Source: Aradus depressus
Taxonomy: Eukaryota > Arthropoda > Insecta > Hemiptera > Aradidae
Assembly: GCA_963662175.1 (NCBI GenBank)
Contig: OY759215.1
Coordinates: forward strand, 48,749,213-48,813,212
Reading direction: 5' to 3'
DNA: 64,000 nucleotides
Within the stretch, counting starts at the first letter, position 1. Every line of letters begins with the position of its first letter. Made by a program: the position numbers and the translations under genes. Below, one piece after another: positions 33,313 to 44,967 of the stretch. The notes under the pieces were generated by a model. The model was not told the DNA's origin, did not search any database, and was given only the letters and a program-made list of their open reading frames with translations.

Positions 33313-33337
33313 GAGGACGTTGTTGTTCAGGTTTTAC

Positions 33338-33486
33338 CTTCTTCCTCGCCGGTGGAAAGGACTCTCCTAGCCTGCCACCACTCGTCGTCAGAGGCGTTGG
33401 TCACATGTAGGATGTCACCGAAGTGGAAGGGAAGGCCGCGAGAAGGCAGACCATCGTCCTTGTTGGGGTCGTAGTCGAAAAGAGCC
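33338..33486 (-). CDS. dlg1: Dlg exon: SH3 domain
   Basis: 149-nt exon with acceptor TTTTAG|GG and donor AAG|GTAAAA. It encodes [37 protein letters not shown] and [12 protein letters not shown]. This is most of the MAGUK SH3 domain: ALFDYD is the ALYDY motif, FGDILHV the middle strands and DDEWWQARR the tryptophan pair. MAGUK SH3 domains mainly pack against the GK domain rather than bind PxxP ligands. The first base completes an arginine codon (AG|G) across an intron with a GC donor. Confidence 0.97.
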
Positions 33487-34413
33487 CTAAAACATCACAC
33501 TAGTATTACAAACAAGTCCTACACATATTTTACATTAAATGTACAAATAAACATTCTGTTCTAATAACTGAAAAAACTATGAGTAAAGTTCGTCAATTGG
33601 AAGTAGCGATTCTCAAAGTTGTCGAAGTCGATGGAAATACAGTCAGAGGAGTGTGACAAAGCTTAAGGATAGATGATGTAAATACATCCTAACCAATCGA
33701 CAATTTAAATAAATAGTTGACGAGGATTCTTCGGTTACTGGGGCCCCAAGATCTGACGGTGAATTCTTACGTTATCGACACTCAGAAACACGAATCCAAT
33801 AATAAAAATCGATAGTTCGAATGGTTTTCGAGATATCGATTTCTAAACCCAAGAATTATTTTTAAAAAACTATTTGAAGAGAACCTGGTCTGTTTCACTA
33901 TAAGGACCGACGGGAGGGTCAAACATTTATTTCTTCGGATACATCAACAGGATTTTTGAAATTCTTATTAGGTTTTACTCTTTAATGCTCTAATCCTAGA
34001 CTATTTCATTCAATATCTTGAAAACCTTTTGAGATATCGATTTGTTGTTATCGGATTCGTGTGTTTCTGAGAGTCGATAACATAAGAATCGACCCTCTGA
34101 TATTGGGGCCCAGTAACCGTAGAACACCCTAGTTGACTTACTCATGGACTTCTAAATCCTCATACTAAATTCCGTGTCGATACATCGGCAGTTATTGCGA
34201 TATTTATGTTAAGTCTCCCTCTAATCCCATCTTCTCTTTGGGATTGGGCTGAAAGTCAATTTGGTGTCATGGGGGTTCTGGATACACACGTAAAATAACG
34301 TTGAAACCTCAAAATTCTGACCGCTTACCTAACTCTTCCTATATACTTCATACAAAGAAGTAAAACTTTTTTTTTTGTATCAACGATATGACAAACTCTC
34401 TCGTGAAACTTGC
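33487..34413 (-). other. dlg GC-AG intron
   Basis: The donor on the minus strand is GTCAG|GCAAGT and the acceptor TTTTAG|G. Only this split gives the conserved [11 protein letters not shown] junction in frame. No GT donor nearby keeps the frame. The rest of the donor matches the U1 consensus perfectly, as usual for functional GC donors. The intron contains a family A fragment (34133-34370). Confidence 0.9.
34133..34370 (-). repeat. Family A copy, shortened, next to a dlg exon
   Basis: Contains 'tcgatacatcggcagttatt' and the end 'ttcctatatacttcatacaa'. It ends about 43 bp from the GC donor at 34413. Confidence 0.7.
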
Positions 34414-34568
34414 CTGACATAGAGACTCCGTTTCTGTGAGGTCCTGAGGAGGGTGCTCGTGGTGAGGTGCTGGCTCATGGCCTGCTTCAGATCATGTATC
34501 TTGGCCTCGAATCTGTTGTACTCCTCGGGCCGGTACTGGGCCACGATCGTCACCTGCTGACCTGCACC
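34414..34568 (-). CDS. dlg1: Dlg exon: end of PDZ3 and PDZ3-SH3 linker
   Basis: 155-nt exon with acceptor TTGCAG|GG and donor AG|GCAAGT. It encodes [18 protein letters not shown] and [16 protein letters not shown], then [34 protein letters not shown] closes the third PDZ domain (last beta strand). [11 protein letters not shown] is the conserved helix that follows, and KRSLYVR leads into the SH3 domain. The linker [10 protein letters not shown] is variable in the family. Both phases agree with the neighbouring exons. Confidence 0.97.
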
Positions 34569-35790
34569 CTGCAACAAAACAGTACGTTAATCCTCCATTC
34601 CTTTAGAATAGACGCACAAGAAAGTGCAATGCGTCAAGTACCAGTTTTCAAAAACTAAAGAATTCACAATCAAGATTAAACAGTCAAATACTCTGCAAAA
34701 GACGATGTATAATCCCAAAATAAAATGGTCTTGTTCTTAGCTGGAGAGCAAAAAAATTTAAATTCTCAAATGAATAAGGAGGATGACCTCTACCTATTAT
34801 TGAAAGTATTAGTAATATAGTAATAGTAAGTATTATTCGATAAAAATATATATATATTTTTCGGGGGTAGACAAATTAAATAAAAACTAGTGCCAACGGA
34901 TTTTTCTTAATATTTATTGGAAGGGTTGCCTTTAAGCTCGGTTTGTTTCACATTTAAATTACATGGGTATTAAAAGTATAAGTAATTTCATGTCTGTTTC
35001 TCAAAATTATTTATATTGTTTACTTCCGTAAGTCAATACTTATAAATTATGATTTATGGGATTAATAACTCACTTTTTCATCCTACTATGTTGGGGAAAA
35101 AAGGATTTTCTCTCTAGTTTACATTTTGAAATGGAAACACGTGAGCATCTTCGGAATGTTATGATGTGGGAGTTCAAAAAAAAAAACCGAGAATGCAGCT
35201 TCCACATACCAAAAAGAGGTGGAAATATATGGAGAATGGCAGATTAGTGAGAGACAGTGGCGTAATCCCGGCAGAGCGCCAATGCCGAAGGGGGGAATAT
35301 ATCAGGAATTTTCATCCATCATACATTTTCATAATGTATCCAGATTTTTAGGAAAGTGGTATACTGCGAACAACTTGACCATATGAAAATAACTTGGTTC
35401 GGAGTTGTATTCCAACCAGATAATGCGAGTACTTGTGCGTGCGACCCTACAAAAACTACACCACTTGGGTTGGGAAATTATAAAGTGAGCCACCGTATTT
35501 TCCCGATATAGCTCTTCAGAGAACCATCTGTTTCCGAGTCCTCAGAACTTTCTAATTGGCCAGCGGAAGGATTCATCGGAAGAGGTAGAAAGAAGAGTCG
35601 TTTTGTTTACCGGATCAATAAACAAAGTTTTTTTTTTTTTTCTAAAGAAGTGAAAGTTTAGAAATAAGATGGAAAAATGTTGTACACAATGTGGGAAAAC
35701 ATATCATTGAATAAAAAATTAACATAGTAATTTGTTATTACTTTTCATCCCAGAATATAGATACCGACATTACCTTATGAGATGACCGAT
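34569..35790 (-). other. dlg intron segment, no recognised element
   Basis: Intron DNA just upstream of the PDZ3-end exon. AT-rich with homopolymer T near 35628-35641. Nothing recognised. Confidence 0.55.
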
Positions 35791-35794
35791 ATTT

Positions 35795-36240
35795 TCAACC
35801 CCCGACGCAAAAGGAGGGGTGTTATAAGTTTGGAGCCTTTGTCTGTGTGGGTGTGTGTCTAGGGCATCGTAGCTCCAAGACGGCTCAACCGATTTCATTC
35901 ACAGCGGGTTTTTTTTTTTTTTTTTATGCTGATATTTGCGAGTTGGTCCTCAGCCATGTTTGGTGGAAATAGTATATGCCGTTTCCATGATCTTCAGGTT
36001 TCATCAGAGCCTGTGTAGGGGTCTCGGCCCCTATTATAACTATAGACCCCCCTCTCTCCCCCCCCCCCCCCCCCCAAAAAAAAAAAGAAGCCCTCCCCAC
36101 CAAGGTTTCAGTAAAAAAAAATTAATGATTTAAATAAATAAAATCAGGATTTTTTCAGGGGGTGTGTCGTCGTCCCCCAAATTTTATTTTATTGTCGGTT
36201 TTTTTTTTTTTTTTTAATTTAACTTTTTTTTAAATCATTT
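35795..36240 (+). repeat. Dispersed repeat with homopolymer tracts ('ctccaagacggctcaaccga' type)
   Basis: Contains 'cccccgacgcaaaaggaggg', 'gcatcgtagctccaagacgg' and 'ctcaaccgatttcattc'. I recall similar noncoding repeats in many arthropod genomes. Poly-T (35911-35927), poly-C (36058-36076), poly-A (36077-36087) and poly-T (36200-36215) runs are included, and these are error-prone in assemblies. Confidence 0.5.
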
Positions 36241-36289
36241 TTGTCGAGCCTAAAAAATGATCAAATAAATTACTCAGGACATCAGGACA

Positions 36290-36965
36290 CAGCCATTCTA
36301 TGAACACACTCACACCCAACACTAGCAAGCTCACACTTACAGTCACATTCATCAGCTAACAGATTAGACTAACAAATTGAGAATAAGAATTAATAGAGAC
36401 AAATCTTTGCAAACTACATTCACTCTCAGACACAACACTTGTCCACCAGTATACATTAACAACAATCCCATTCTGTATCCGACACTGTCCGATATCTAGG
36501 ACTTCATTTAGACATACGTTCAACTTGGACAACCCACATCAGACTGAAACGTACAGACCTCAAGAGACGATGTGGACGACACGATCAGCATTATCTCTTG
36601 AGAAAAAACCACATATACACCATACTAAAACCCATCTGGATTTATGGCATCGAGATATGGATCAGCCGAAAAATCAAACATACAACGCCTTCAGTCACTA
36701 CAGTACATTCCGTTACGTCCATTATGTTTCCAATCTCAAATTGCAAAATGACCTTAACACCCCATTTATATCTACTATTATCAGGACAGGCCATCAAAAT
36801 GTTCACGATAAACTCTATCATCAAGCCAATCCACCTATTCAAGAATTATCCACAAATCCACCCAGACGCATTAAGCGGACATGGCAGAGACCTCCAGAAC
36901 TAACCTGGACTCCACTTCGGTCAAGTACCTCAGAAGTAAAGCCACGCACTTGACACTGCTCAACA
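36290..36965 (+). pseudogene. Jockey-type non-LTR retrotransposon ORF2 remnant
   Basis: Plus-strand C-terminal part of a Jockey-like polyprotein in shifted frames: VRYLGLHLD..STWTTHIRLK, RKNHIYTILKPIWIYGIEIW, then a region like FYVSN..LHNDLNIPFI (here YVSNLKLQNDLNTPFI), and PPRRIKRTWQRP near the end. The conserved order is clear, but frames change at least twice. The 142-codon open frame at 36525-36953 joins pieces out of phase and is not a real protein. Another copy of the same type is at 20228-20740. Confidence 0.85.
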
Positions 36966-37369
36966 TAACAATTACTAATGACAAATGTTATGTTTTTGTA
37001 AATATGTATATAAATAAATAAACAAATCCATCGAAATCTATATAACAGGGATAGTACAAGACTACAGATAAAATAATTAAAATTGAAGTGAGAAAATATT
37101 CGCAAAGACCCCAAATTATAAAGGCTATCCTATTGGCCTCGTTTTACAATGTTGTCGGAAAGAGATCACATTAAAACAAATAACATAGAAAACAAAGAAC
37201 CCGTGAAGCTTGAGAGAATGCATTAGCCCACATAGAATGGATAATACTGGCTTAGAGCTATACCAAGGAGAGCCAAACTAAACACTATTCGCCTCATCTC
37301 CAAAGATAAAAGATATAACTCTTCACAACTACTAAGTCGAGAAAGGCGGACAACACTGTGGAAACTTGT

Positions 37370-37420
37370 AATAAATAAAACAAACAGGTTTTTTTGAAAT
37401 ATTGTTTATTCCACAAAAAA
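37370..37420 (-). repeat. GTGGAATAAACAATAT module
   Basis: Minus-strand 'ttttgtggaataaacaatat' + 'ttcaaaaaaacctgtttg' + 'ttttatttatta'. This is the segment that follows the hammerhead-like motif in other copies; the motif itself is missing. Confidence 0.6.
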
Positions 37421-37585
37421 AAAATGTTTTTGGCATAGACAAATTAAAAAAAAAAAATAATTTAATTTCCTATACTCTTCCTTAATGAATATTATGTACA
37501 TCACATTTCAGCAAAAATGCTTGCGAACATTCACAAAGCACTATTTGAAGTGTTTGTATTTTCATGATTAAAAATAAATAAATAT

Positions 37586-37808
37586 GTGATGTGGCCATTA
37601 TAGGACTTTCTTATACCAACCACGCTCACAGAACTCTGTTTCTACTTCTCAAAATTATTTCTTACTCGCATTACAGAGTATAAGAATGTCTAATCTAAAG
37701 ATTACGCTGTTCAAAAAGAGGAAATTAAATGATTTGATAAGGGGAGGGGGAGTGACAGTGATCTGTATGTGTTATTGGTATAAGAAAGTCCTGTAATGGC
37801 AACATCAC
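37586..37808. mobile_element. MITE with 32-bp inverted ends
   Basis: The left end GTGATGTGGCCATTATAGGA + CTTTCTTATACC and the reversed right end GTGATGTTGCCATTACAGGA + CTTTCTTATACC differ at two positions. The length is 223 bp, with no ORF. A related end piece ('atgactttcttataccaacc') lies at 56655-56680, and a palindrome 'actttcttatactataggta' + 'taagaaagt' lies at 38388-38416. Confidence 0.75.
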
Positions 37809-38387
37809 ATTTTTTTTTAAAATTTTTATGATTTTTCAAAAAACTACCTATACATAAACCATATTTTAAAGTTCGTTGGTATGAGTTACGATTTAAAAAT
37901 TACTTATTGTTAGATATATTTCTTGTAGACACTCAGTTTACATTCTTCGTGCGCTATAACTTTTGTCGTATTGAGCCTATCTCAAATCTAAGGACTTATA
38001 AGCGATTATAAATTTTATAAGGAACAATTTTGGTACGAGTCAATTTATCAATAGGACTAATCGTTTTCCGGAAAATCAAGGAAACGTCCAAAAATATGTG
38101 TTTCAAAACTACATTTCAAGATGGTTTTCTGCCTGTATCTCGAAAACCGGACAACCTCTAAAAAATCATACTTCACATAAATTATGTATTTTAGTACTCT
38201 CTATAACTATGACTCGAAAAAATTTTGATTAGGTAATAAACACAAGTATTTTGTTAAATATAGACAGCTCACAACTTTTAAATGACATACACACATAGAC
38301 AGACATCATCGCGAAAATGATCAAAACGTATTCAGAGGACGTGAAAATCCGTTGAAAACTCAAATTTTCTCACGATTGCAATACTTT

Positions 38388-38416
38388 CTTATACTATAGG
38401 TATAAGAAAGTAAAAA
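38388..38416. repeat. Short palindrome, 'actttcttata' arms
   Basis: 'tactttcttatac' - 'tatag' - 'gtataagaaagta'. The same sequence forms the inner part of the MITE ends at 37586-37808, suggesting that the two are related. Confidence 0.7.
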
Positions 38417-38719
38417 AAAAAAAATCTTAGTTATTTACTTTAAACATTTTTTAAACCTAATTTTTCATTTTTAATGAATTTAATATTTTGTTTTAAACTT
38501 TTTTCTGTCTCATATAGAAGACATTACAGACTTCCTAAGTAAATATCTGTGTTCTGTTAGCCAGGATTTTGTTTAGGGGAGGGGGGTTCATTCCCACTCT
38601 CCTAGTCTAGCGTAAATGGAGATCACACTTGAATAATCCCTATTAATCCAGGATTTGAAAATTTAAAGAACAGTAATTAATTTTTGTATAAAGTAGACAT
38701 ATAATTTGTTTCTTAGTAT

Positions 38720-38815
38720 TTTCAGGGGTCGAAAAACATGGAATTTCGGTGAAAAGTAAACATAACATTTCTGACCGTTTACATAACTTCCCCCATGCTG
38801 GAGAAGTAAAAAAAT
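38720..38815 (-). repeat. Family A end fragment
   Basis: Contains 'catggaatttcggtgaaaag' and 'gtttacataacttcccccat' + 'gctggagaagta', the characteristic end. Confidence 0.7.
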
Positions 38816-38847
38816 CCATGGAGGAAATTGTTATGTATTTCTGTCCC

Positions 38848-38869
38848 ACTCTCTCTCTCTCTCTCTCTT
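38848..38869. repeat. (CT)n microsatellite
   Basis: About ten CT units, interrupted near the end. Confidence 0.9.
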
Positions 38870-39106
38870 TCTGTGTACCCTACCTGTGCATTCCTGTTTG
38901 GAAATAGTCCTAGGGTGTGTGTCTGAGAGAGTGATTATTCCACAAACCATTAAGGTCCAACATTAGTCTTATGAAAAGTAAAACCAGAGGGACAAAAAAC
39001 AAAGTAATAGTGTGAGTAATGAGAAATATGAAAGTATGATCTACATAATGGCTTCTGCGTTTCACAAAGGAAAAGACGAGCAGGACCTTATTGAACATGA
39101 ATTGCA

Positions 39107-39363
39107 GAAAACTTTCTAACATATTAATTACATATTTTGCATAGAAAACTTGCTAACATATTAATTACATATTTTGCATAGAAAACTTACTAACATATTA
39201 ATTACATATTTAGCGTAGAAAACTTGCTAACATATTAATTACATATTTTGCATAGAAAACTTACTAACATATTAATTACATATTTTGCGTAGACAACTTG
39301 CTAACATATTAATTACATATTTTGCGTAGACAACTTGCTAACATATTAATTACATATTTTGCA
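39107..39363. repeat. Tandem array, seven 37-bp units
   Basis: Unit 'gaaaacttgctaacatatta' + 'attacatattttgcata'. Seven copies differ at only one or two positions each (gaaaac/gacaac, ttgcata/ttgcgta/ttagcgta). There are no unique spacers between units, so this is a minisatellite and not a CRISPR array. It lies in the dlg intron downstream of the PDZ3 exon. Confidence 0.95.
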
Positions 39364-40475
39364 TCTTCATCAATAATAGCAAACTAATGCAGAAAATATG
39401 ATGCAAGAAGACTTTTGATAAAGTAATTTTAAATTTTTTCTTCAACTTATCATGTTGAATGAAAACACAATTAAAATCCCAATAGGAAGAGGTCCACTTT
39501 TATCAACGAATTGATTTTGCTGAGACACTAAAATTATATCGACGGTGGAGCCCAGAGGGAAATTACTTAAGTCATAGGCCGGCCGCTATCGCACATAATC
39601 AGCGTCAACCAAACTATTTTGTTTGAGGCGGGCAGAGAATGCACCGATATACGGTGTAGAGAGGTAAGCCCCCACACTAGTCGAGCAGGTGTTTTCCATT
39701 CACGCAAACAGCCCAGTCATTGTTTGTCAACGTTTGCCGACTACTTGTTTGCGGGCTGAACAAAAGTAAGTAAGTTTCCATCTTTTTTTACCAAAATACT
39801 CGTTATTATTGATTTCTGTGCGCTCAAACTAATAATAATTTTTATTTAGATGGAGTGTGGACAATGAAACGGGTTTCCTCAATGAAACGGGCTACTTGAC
39901 AGTGTAACATTCACATGGTTTTGTAGAGGCCGAGCTTATAAAATTCCTAGATCATTAAAGAAAATGCATTAGAAATTTCAAGAGAAATTGGCATTGAAGA
40001 TTGTTAAGTGTGAATGGCTCGAAATGTTTTGTAAAAGGCACGATACTTCCAGATAAATTAAACTAGAAAAAATGTTTAAAATAAAATATACTAGATATTG
40101 TTATATAATAATGTTGAACATGATATTCTTCAATATATGTACATACATTTTGTTTCAATTTCATTATTTAATGAGTGTTTAGAAAACCCTTTCCTCACAT
40201 ATGAATGTACAACAATTTATTACTCAGTGTATGTGATTATTTTTTTAATGATATTTTCAATAGCGGACATTTTTTGATTCCTCGAAAGTGTCAGCTATTG
40301 AGAGCTTTCACTGTAACACTAAGCTGAGGAAGAACCAAGCCTGGATCCTTGCGGAACAGTGTACCACCAACCGAGGATCATAGGGCAACCAACCTGTTGA
40401 ATAGACTCTGAGATCAAATTTTTATGGGCCCTCAACTGAACTAGCGCACATAATACCTCTTGACTAAGTGGTTAC
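39364..40475 (-). other. dlg intron segment next to PDZ3 exon
   Basis: AT-rich sequence with a less AT-rich patch at 39590-39770. That patch contains a plus-strand splice-donor-like AAAAGTAAGTAAG. No exon was recognised. Confidence 0.5.
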
Positions 40476-40689
40476 CTTGAGTGCAGCGGCAGCCTCCTCA
40501 TGTGTGGCCTGACTGAGGTCCTGTGCATTGACCGAGAGGAGTCTGTCGCCCCGATGTAGGTCTCCGGAGAGGTCCGCAGGTCCTCCCGCCAGGATGTACG
40601 ATACGAAGATACCCTCACCATCCTCTCCGCCGACGATATTGAACCCCAAACCGGAGTTGCCCTTGTTCAGGATCACCGTCCTCGGCTCT
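40476..40689 (-). CDS. dlg1: Dlg exon: third PDZ domain
   Basis: 214-nt exon with acceptor TGTTGCAG|A and donor AAG|GTAACC. It encodes [54 protein letters not shown] and [26 protein letters not shown] is the carboxylate-binding loop, and the H-E-E-A helix ([11 protein letters not shown]) carries the histidine typical of class I PDZ domains, which bind S/T-x-V tails. The domain is completed by the exon at 34414-34568. The single leading base shows that an upstream exon ends two bases into an arginine codon (AG|A or CG|A). I did not find that exon in the window. Confidence 0.97.
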
Positions 40690-40899
40690 CTGCAACACAA
40701 GACACAGCGGTTGTTAGTAAGGGAAGACTAGGGAACTGAGAGAATGACAGGTGGAGGGGAAGCGTCTCACAGTGCAGGAGATAGTGTATTGCTTGTGAGT
40801 TCATTAAGAGAGTTCTCGTCGTAGGCAAACTGTAACCTGTCTTAAAAACTTAAGAGTGCGCGTTGCCGAGTTGGTCAGTCATTTCATTACCTCTACTGC

Positions 40900-41000
40900 C
40901 CTATTTCTGAATCATCATACTAAATTTTGTGTTAATAAATTCGGAATATCGACAATTATTAGGGTTTTTGAGTTCCACCACCCTTCTCTTTAGTTGTGTT
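40900..41000 (-). repeat. Family A fragment
   Basis: Contains 'cgacaattattagggttttt' + 'gagttccaccacccttctct', one module of the family. Confidence 0.55.
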
Positions 41001-41104
41001 TGCAGCTACGGTTATCTCTTCTGAGATTAACTTAGTTTTTCAATCTTTTACAAAAATAAATATTTACTATTACAAGAATAAATAGTATGAAATAAATGAA
41101 TATT

Positions 41105-41428
41105 AATGTCGGTTGAATCACCGGCAATGTTCTTCCCCAGAACGAATTAATCAAGTAAGTTTTTGCGGTCTGTTTGAGCTAAGGTTCAATAGTTGATCAA
41201 CACATGGACTTCTGAATTTTCATACTAAATTTTGAGAGTACATTAATTATATCGGCAGTTATTATTTCATGTCGATATATGCATTCTTTTAGGATTACCG
41301 TGATTCTAAACACACATGGATTTTTCATTTTTGGGAACAGAAGAAACATTAAATTGCAATGAAAACTCAACATCGATTTTCTCAACGACTACATAACTTC
41401 TCCTATACTTCGTATTGTTGGGGAAGTA
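41105..41428 (-). repeat. Family A copy, internally deleted, both ends present
   Basis: Begins 'ggttgaatcaccggcaatgt' + 'tcttccccagaacgaattaa' and ends 'acttctcctatacttcgtat' + 'tgttggggaagtaa'. It shows clearly that the family has TACTTCCCCAGC-like inverted termini. Confidence 0.8.
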
Positions 41429-41689
41429 ACATAACCAAAGAGTGGCGTTTTCATTTTCCTTCTTACCATTCCCAGAATGTAGTTATTCATAAATAAACCT
41501 TAATTCATTCATGCATAAAATATCCTGCCATGCTTATATAATATGCTGCGCTGCACGCTAAACATGTAAAGATATCACTCAAGTACCAAGATTGTGAAAA
41601 TGTCTTGTAGCCCTTTCCGTTCATGCTTTCCCCTCATAAACCATTCTCATCCATCAAATCAGATATTGGGAAAAGGGAATGGATTCATT

Positions 41690-42200
41690 ACCTCCCCAGC
41701 TATAAGAAGTAAGAGGAAAGTTGTGTAATCGGTAAGAAATTCGATGTTGAATTTTCACCAAAATTTTTTTTTTCCCGATCCCCTGATTCCAAAAAAAAAT
41801 CCTGTGGGGCTGTGGGGCTTTGAATGTGTTAACTCTCAAAAGAATATCATTTTATATGTGTATCTAGAAACCCATAAGGACAACACCTATTGATTTTCAG
41901 TCAAATCGGCCAAAGCGCAGAGGTTGATTAGGGGTGGCGAGGGGGGGGGGGGGGGGGGACAAAAAGTCTTAATAACTGCCGTATTACTAAATTCAAAACG
42001 CCATAAGGACGGTTCTTATGAATTTTCCGCGAAAATAGCCGAAAGGAATGAGGGGGCATCTTATAAACCCTAGTAACTGCCGATGTAATGAATGTATCAA
42101 TAGAACATTTAGCCCAAACGGTCTTTTAAAGAGACTGCGAAGACTAAGTAGATTAAGTGTTCTATGGAATTATATTGCCTGTGATTCACCGACTTTATTA
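41690..42200 (+). repeat. Family A copy, forward
   Basis: Begins 'acctccccagctataagaag' and ends 'attgcctgtgattcaccgac' with a poly-G run at 41941-41958. A reversed SINE follows directly at 42201. Confidence 0.78.
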
Positions 42201-42525
42201 TGACTCATGCCCGGGCGTTAACTACGTCATATCGCCTACTATCAGAGCGCTCTTTCGTCAATTCGGTGGACATGAGCCCGACTCCACTCTGGGATTCCTA
42301 AATTTTGCCTAACCTAAATTTTTATTCACCTAGGGTAGGGGTCTTTAACGAGTACCTGACATCGTACAGGCTCGGGACCATCGCTTAACGTCCCATCCGA
42401 AAGAGGGCGTGCTTAAGTTTATTTTACCTCCCAGATAAAATAAACTAAGGACCTCGGCCGGGTTTCGAACCCACGTTCTTGAGCTCAGAAGGCAAGCACG
42501 CATACCACTGAGCTACCTGCGCCCC
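42201..42525 (-). mobile_element. tRNA-derived SINE, reverse
   Basis: Reversed tail 'tatgactcatgcccgggcgt' and reversed head 'actgagctacctgcgccccc', with the B box as 'ggtttcgaacccacg'. Nearly full length. It sits at the end of a family A copy. Confidence 0.88.
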
Positions 42526-42925
42526 CTATAACTATACTATATTATTAATATACTTTACAATATAATCTATATCTTCAGAAAACCAGTCAACCGGATTTCC
42601 ATTCAAACCATAACGAATTCATATATTTTTAATATCATGCTGTCAGGATCAGTTTTTCAGACATCTTTCTCGTTACCGTTACAAAAATAATTCTGTTTGT
42701 AACAGTAGAGCACGTACATAGATCATCTAGTCTAGAAAAAAATATAATATTCCCTATAAAGATTAAATATTCATTATTAACCAAGTTCATTGTTTTTAAT
42801 AGGTATAAAAATCAACCTAGAGCAGGAACGGGCAAAGTACGGCCCGTTGGTCAGATAGGAGAATGACTCAATGCGGCCCATAGAAGGATTCGGAAACGTG
42901 AAAACCTTCAATTTATTTCACTTCC

Positions 42926-43290
42926 CTTCTTTACGAAATATAGGGGAAGTTATGTAATCGGCCAGAAATTCGATGTGGAGTTTTCATCATAATTTCATGT
43001 TTATCGACCCCTGATTCGAAAAATTATATTTAAAAAAAATCTGTGTGTGTCTGTGAACACTATAACTCCTGATAAAATGAATGTATCGATAAAAATTTCA
43101 TAAGTAAATACAACACCTCATAAGGACAACACTTATAAATTTTCCACGAAATCGGCCGAATGGAAGAGAGAGATCAGAGGAGGTTGAACTCAAAAACCCT
43201 AGAAACTGCCGATGTAATAAATGTCTCGACGCAAAGTTTAGTATGAGGATTCGGAAGTGCCTATAAAAGTCAATTATTGATTAATTCTTA
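42926..43290 (+). repeat. Family A copy, forward
   Basis: Begins 'aaatataggggaagttatgt' + 'aatcggccagaaattcgatg' and continues to 'gattaattctta'. The last end is lost. Confidence 0.75.
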
Positions 43291-44967
43291 TTTTTTTTAT
43301 CGCAAAAGGATTCGTTTTTTATTATATAAAATAGTTTTTTATATATATATAAGGATTTTTTTATTCGTCCCTTTACTAAAAATGATGTCCCTTTAATTCT
43401 GATAACTGGTGACATTATATTAGACACCAATATGATTTGATTAAATCAGCCATAAACATGAAATATTTTTTTTTTGTATCATTAAACTTATTAATGACCA
43501 TATTCAAAATTTTATGTAATCCGGAAAAAAAATATCAGTTTTATGTTCAATTTAGCTTGGCTCGCATAACGTTTAAAATAAAACAAATTTGCACTTGCTA
43601 ATTTAGAGTAAAGTCTCAGTTAAATCGCTCCAGAAGTTTCAAATATATTACTAAAGGACAAACGACTTACACTCGTTACAAGGGTTTCCGTTTTGTTGTT
43701 CAGGATCCTCCCCACTGTCGACAGTAATGTTATTAGAATGTTAATTGTAATTGACTGAAGGGGGAGGACAAGTTAGTTAGTGTCATTCATTCATTAGTTT
43801 AATTAATCCATTGATTCACTGTTTATTGGGGCTTAGGTGTTCGACCAAGATGGTTAATTTTACGTTAGTTTATTTCATTTTTTATTTTATTTTGTGATAT
43901 TAAAACGTTCCACAGTTTTTAATTACAGTAAAGAAAATTAAGATCTTAAGATATAGATTACTTCATGATTGAAATTATAGTTGTATACGTTATAAGATTC
44001 TGAATTTTTTTATAAAATTGAATACGTATACAAATTCATGTCGACACATTCATTGTGGTAAAAGAAAAGAAGAGGTTTAAGTGTTAATCTTAAATAAATG
44101 ATAAATAAATAAATAATTAATAATAATTAAATAAACAATACAAACAATAAACAACAATAATAATATAAATAATAAATTATAATAAACTTTTAAAACAATA
44201 AATTACCACAATTCCTATAGAAATTTTCTTTTACTAAATTTTGATTTCTACAGTAATTTCCGAAAAGGGCCCTGAAAAAGTATCAAAAGTTCATGACGTG
44301 CAATTTTTAAGAAAGTGCACGTATTTAAAAAAACAAAATTCAATTAACCAACTTTTCATTTGGATTTCTAAAGAGATGCCATTTTTAATAATTTTAAATC
44401 TAATCCAAAGGTTTTCAAATTATCTTACTGGTTCAACAGGGAAAATGAATAGAATTTACGAGAACAAATAGTTCGGGTTTATTTTTTTAAATCATCTACA
44501 TTACAAAATAAAAAAACTAAACATTGAAACAAACAAAAATCAAAAGGAAAATCTTAAAAACTAAATTCTTAACACTAATTCAGTTTTTTTTGTTTTATAT
44601 TTTGACCATTTTTTTAAAAATTTAAGTTATATATTTCTGGGCATATATCCTGTACATATAAACAAACAACAGTACCTTCTTTGCGGATCAGTTTCACCGT
44701 CAATTCACTTCTATTTAATTCATTACATTTCAAGCCTAAACAACACTCTCCACATACTCAGATCGTCGCCATTCCACCCATGCCTCGACTAGTCTCTCTA
44801 CACACACTAAATAACAGCTGATGGCAGTGTTTTGTTTTTTTACTAATTTGTTTTAAAAGAAATGGTTTCTTATTATTTATTTACTAATTCAGTTTCTTTT
44901 TATTGAATTTTTTTTTTTATTATTATTTATAATTTAATGTGGGTATTATTTTTATACATCACATCAT

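Noticed and set aside
36525..36953. 142-codon plus-strand ORF, longest in the window
   Set aside because: Runs out of phase through the Jockey-type remnant. The conserved residues lie in other frames.
39107..39363. CRISPR-like regular spacing
   Set aside because: Units are contiguous with no unique spacers, and the host is a eukaryote.
39590..39775. Plus-strand exon ending AAAAGTAAGTAAG
   Set aside because: Only a donor-like sequence; no ORF, acceptor or promoter to support a gene.
43673..43716. Minus-strand frame GEDPEQQNGNPCNE followed by GTAAGT, possible upstream exon
   Set aside because: The phase does not fit the PDZ3 exon, there is no pyrimidine tract, and the peptide is not known from Dlg.
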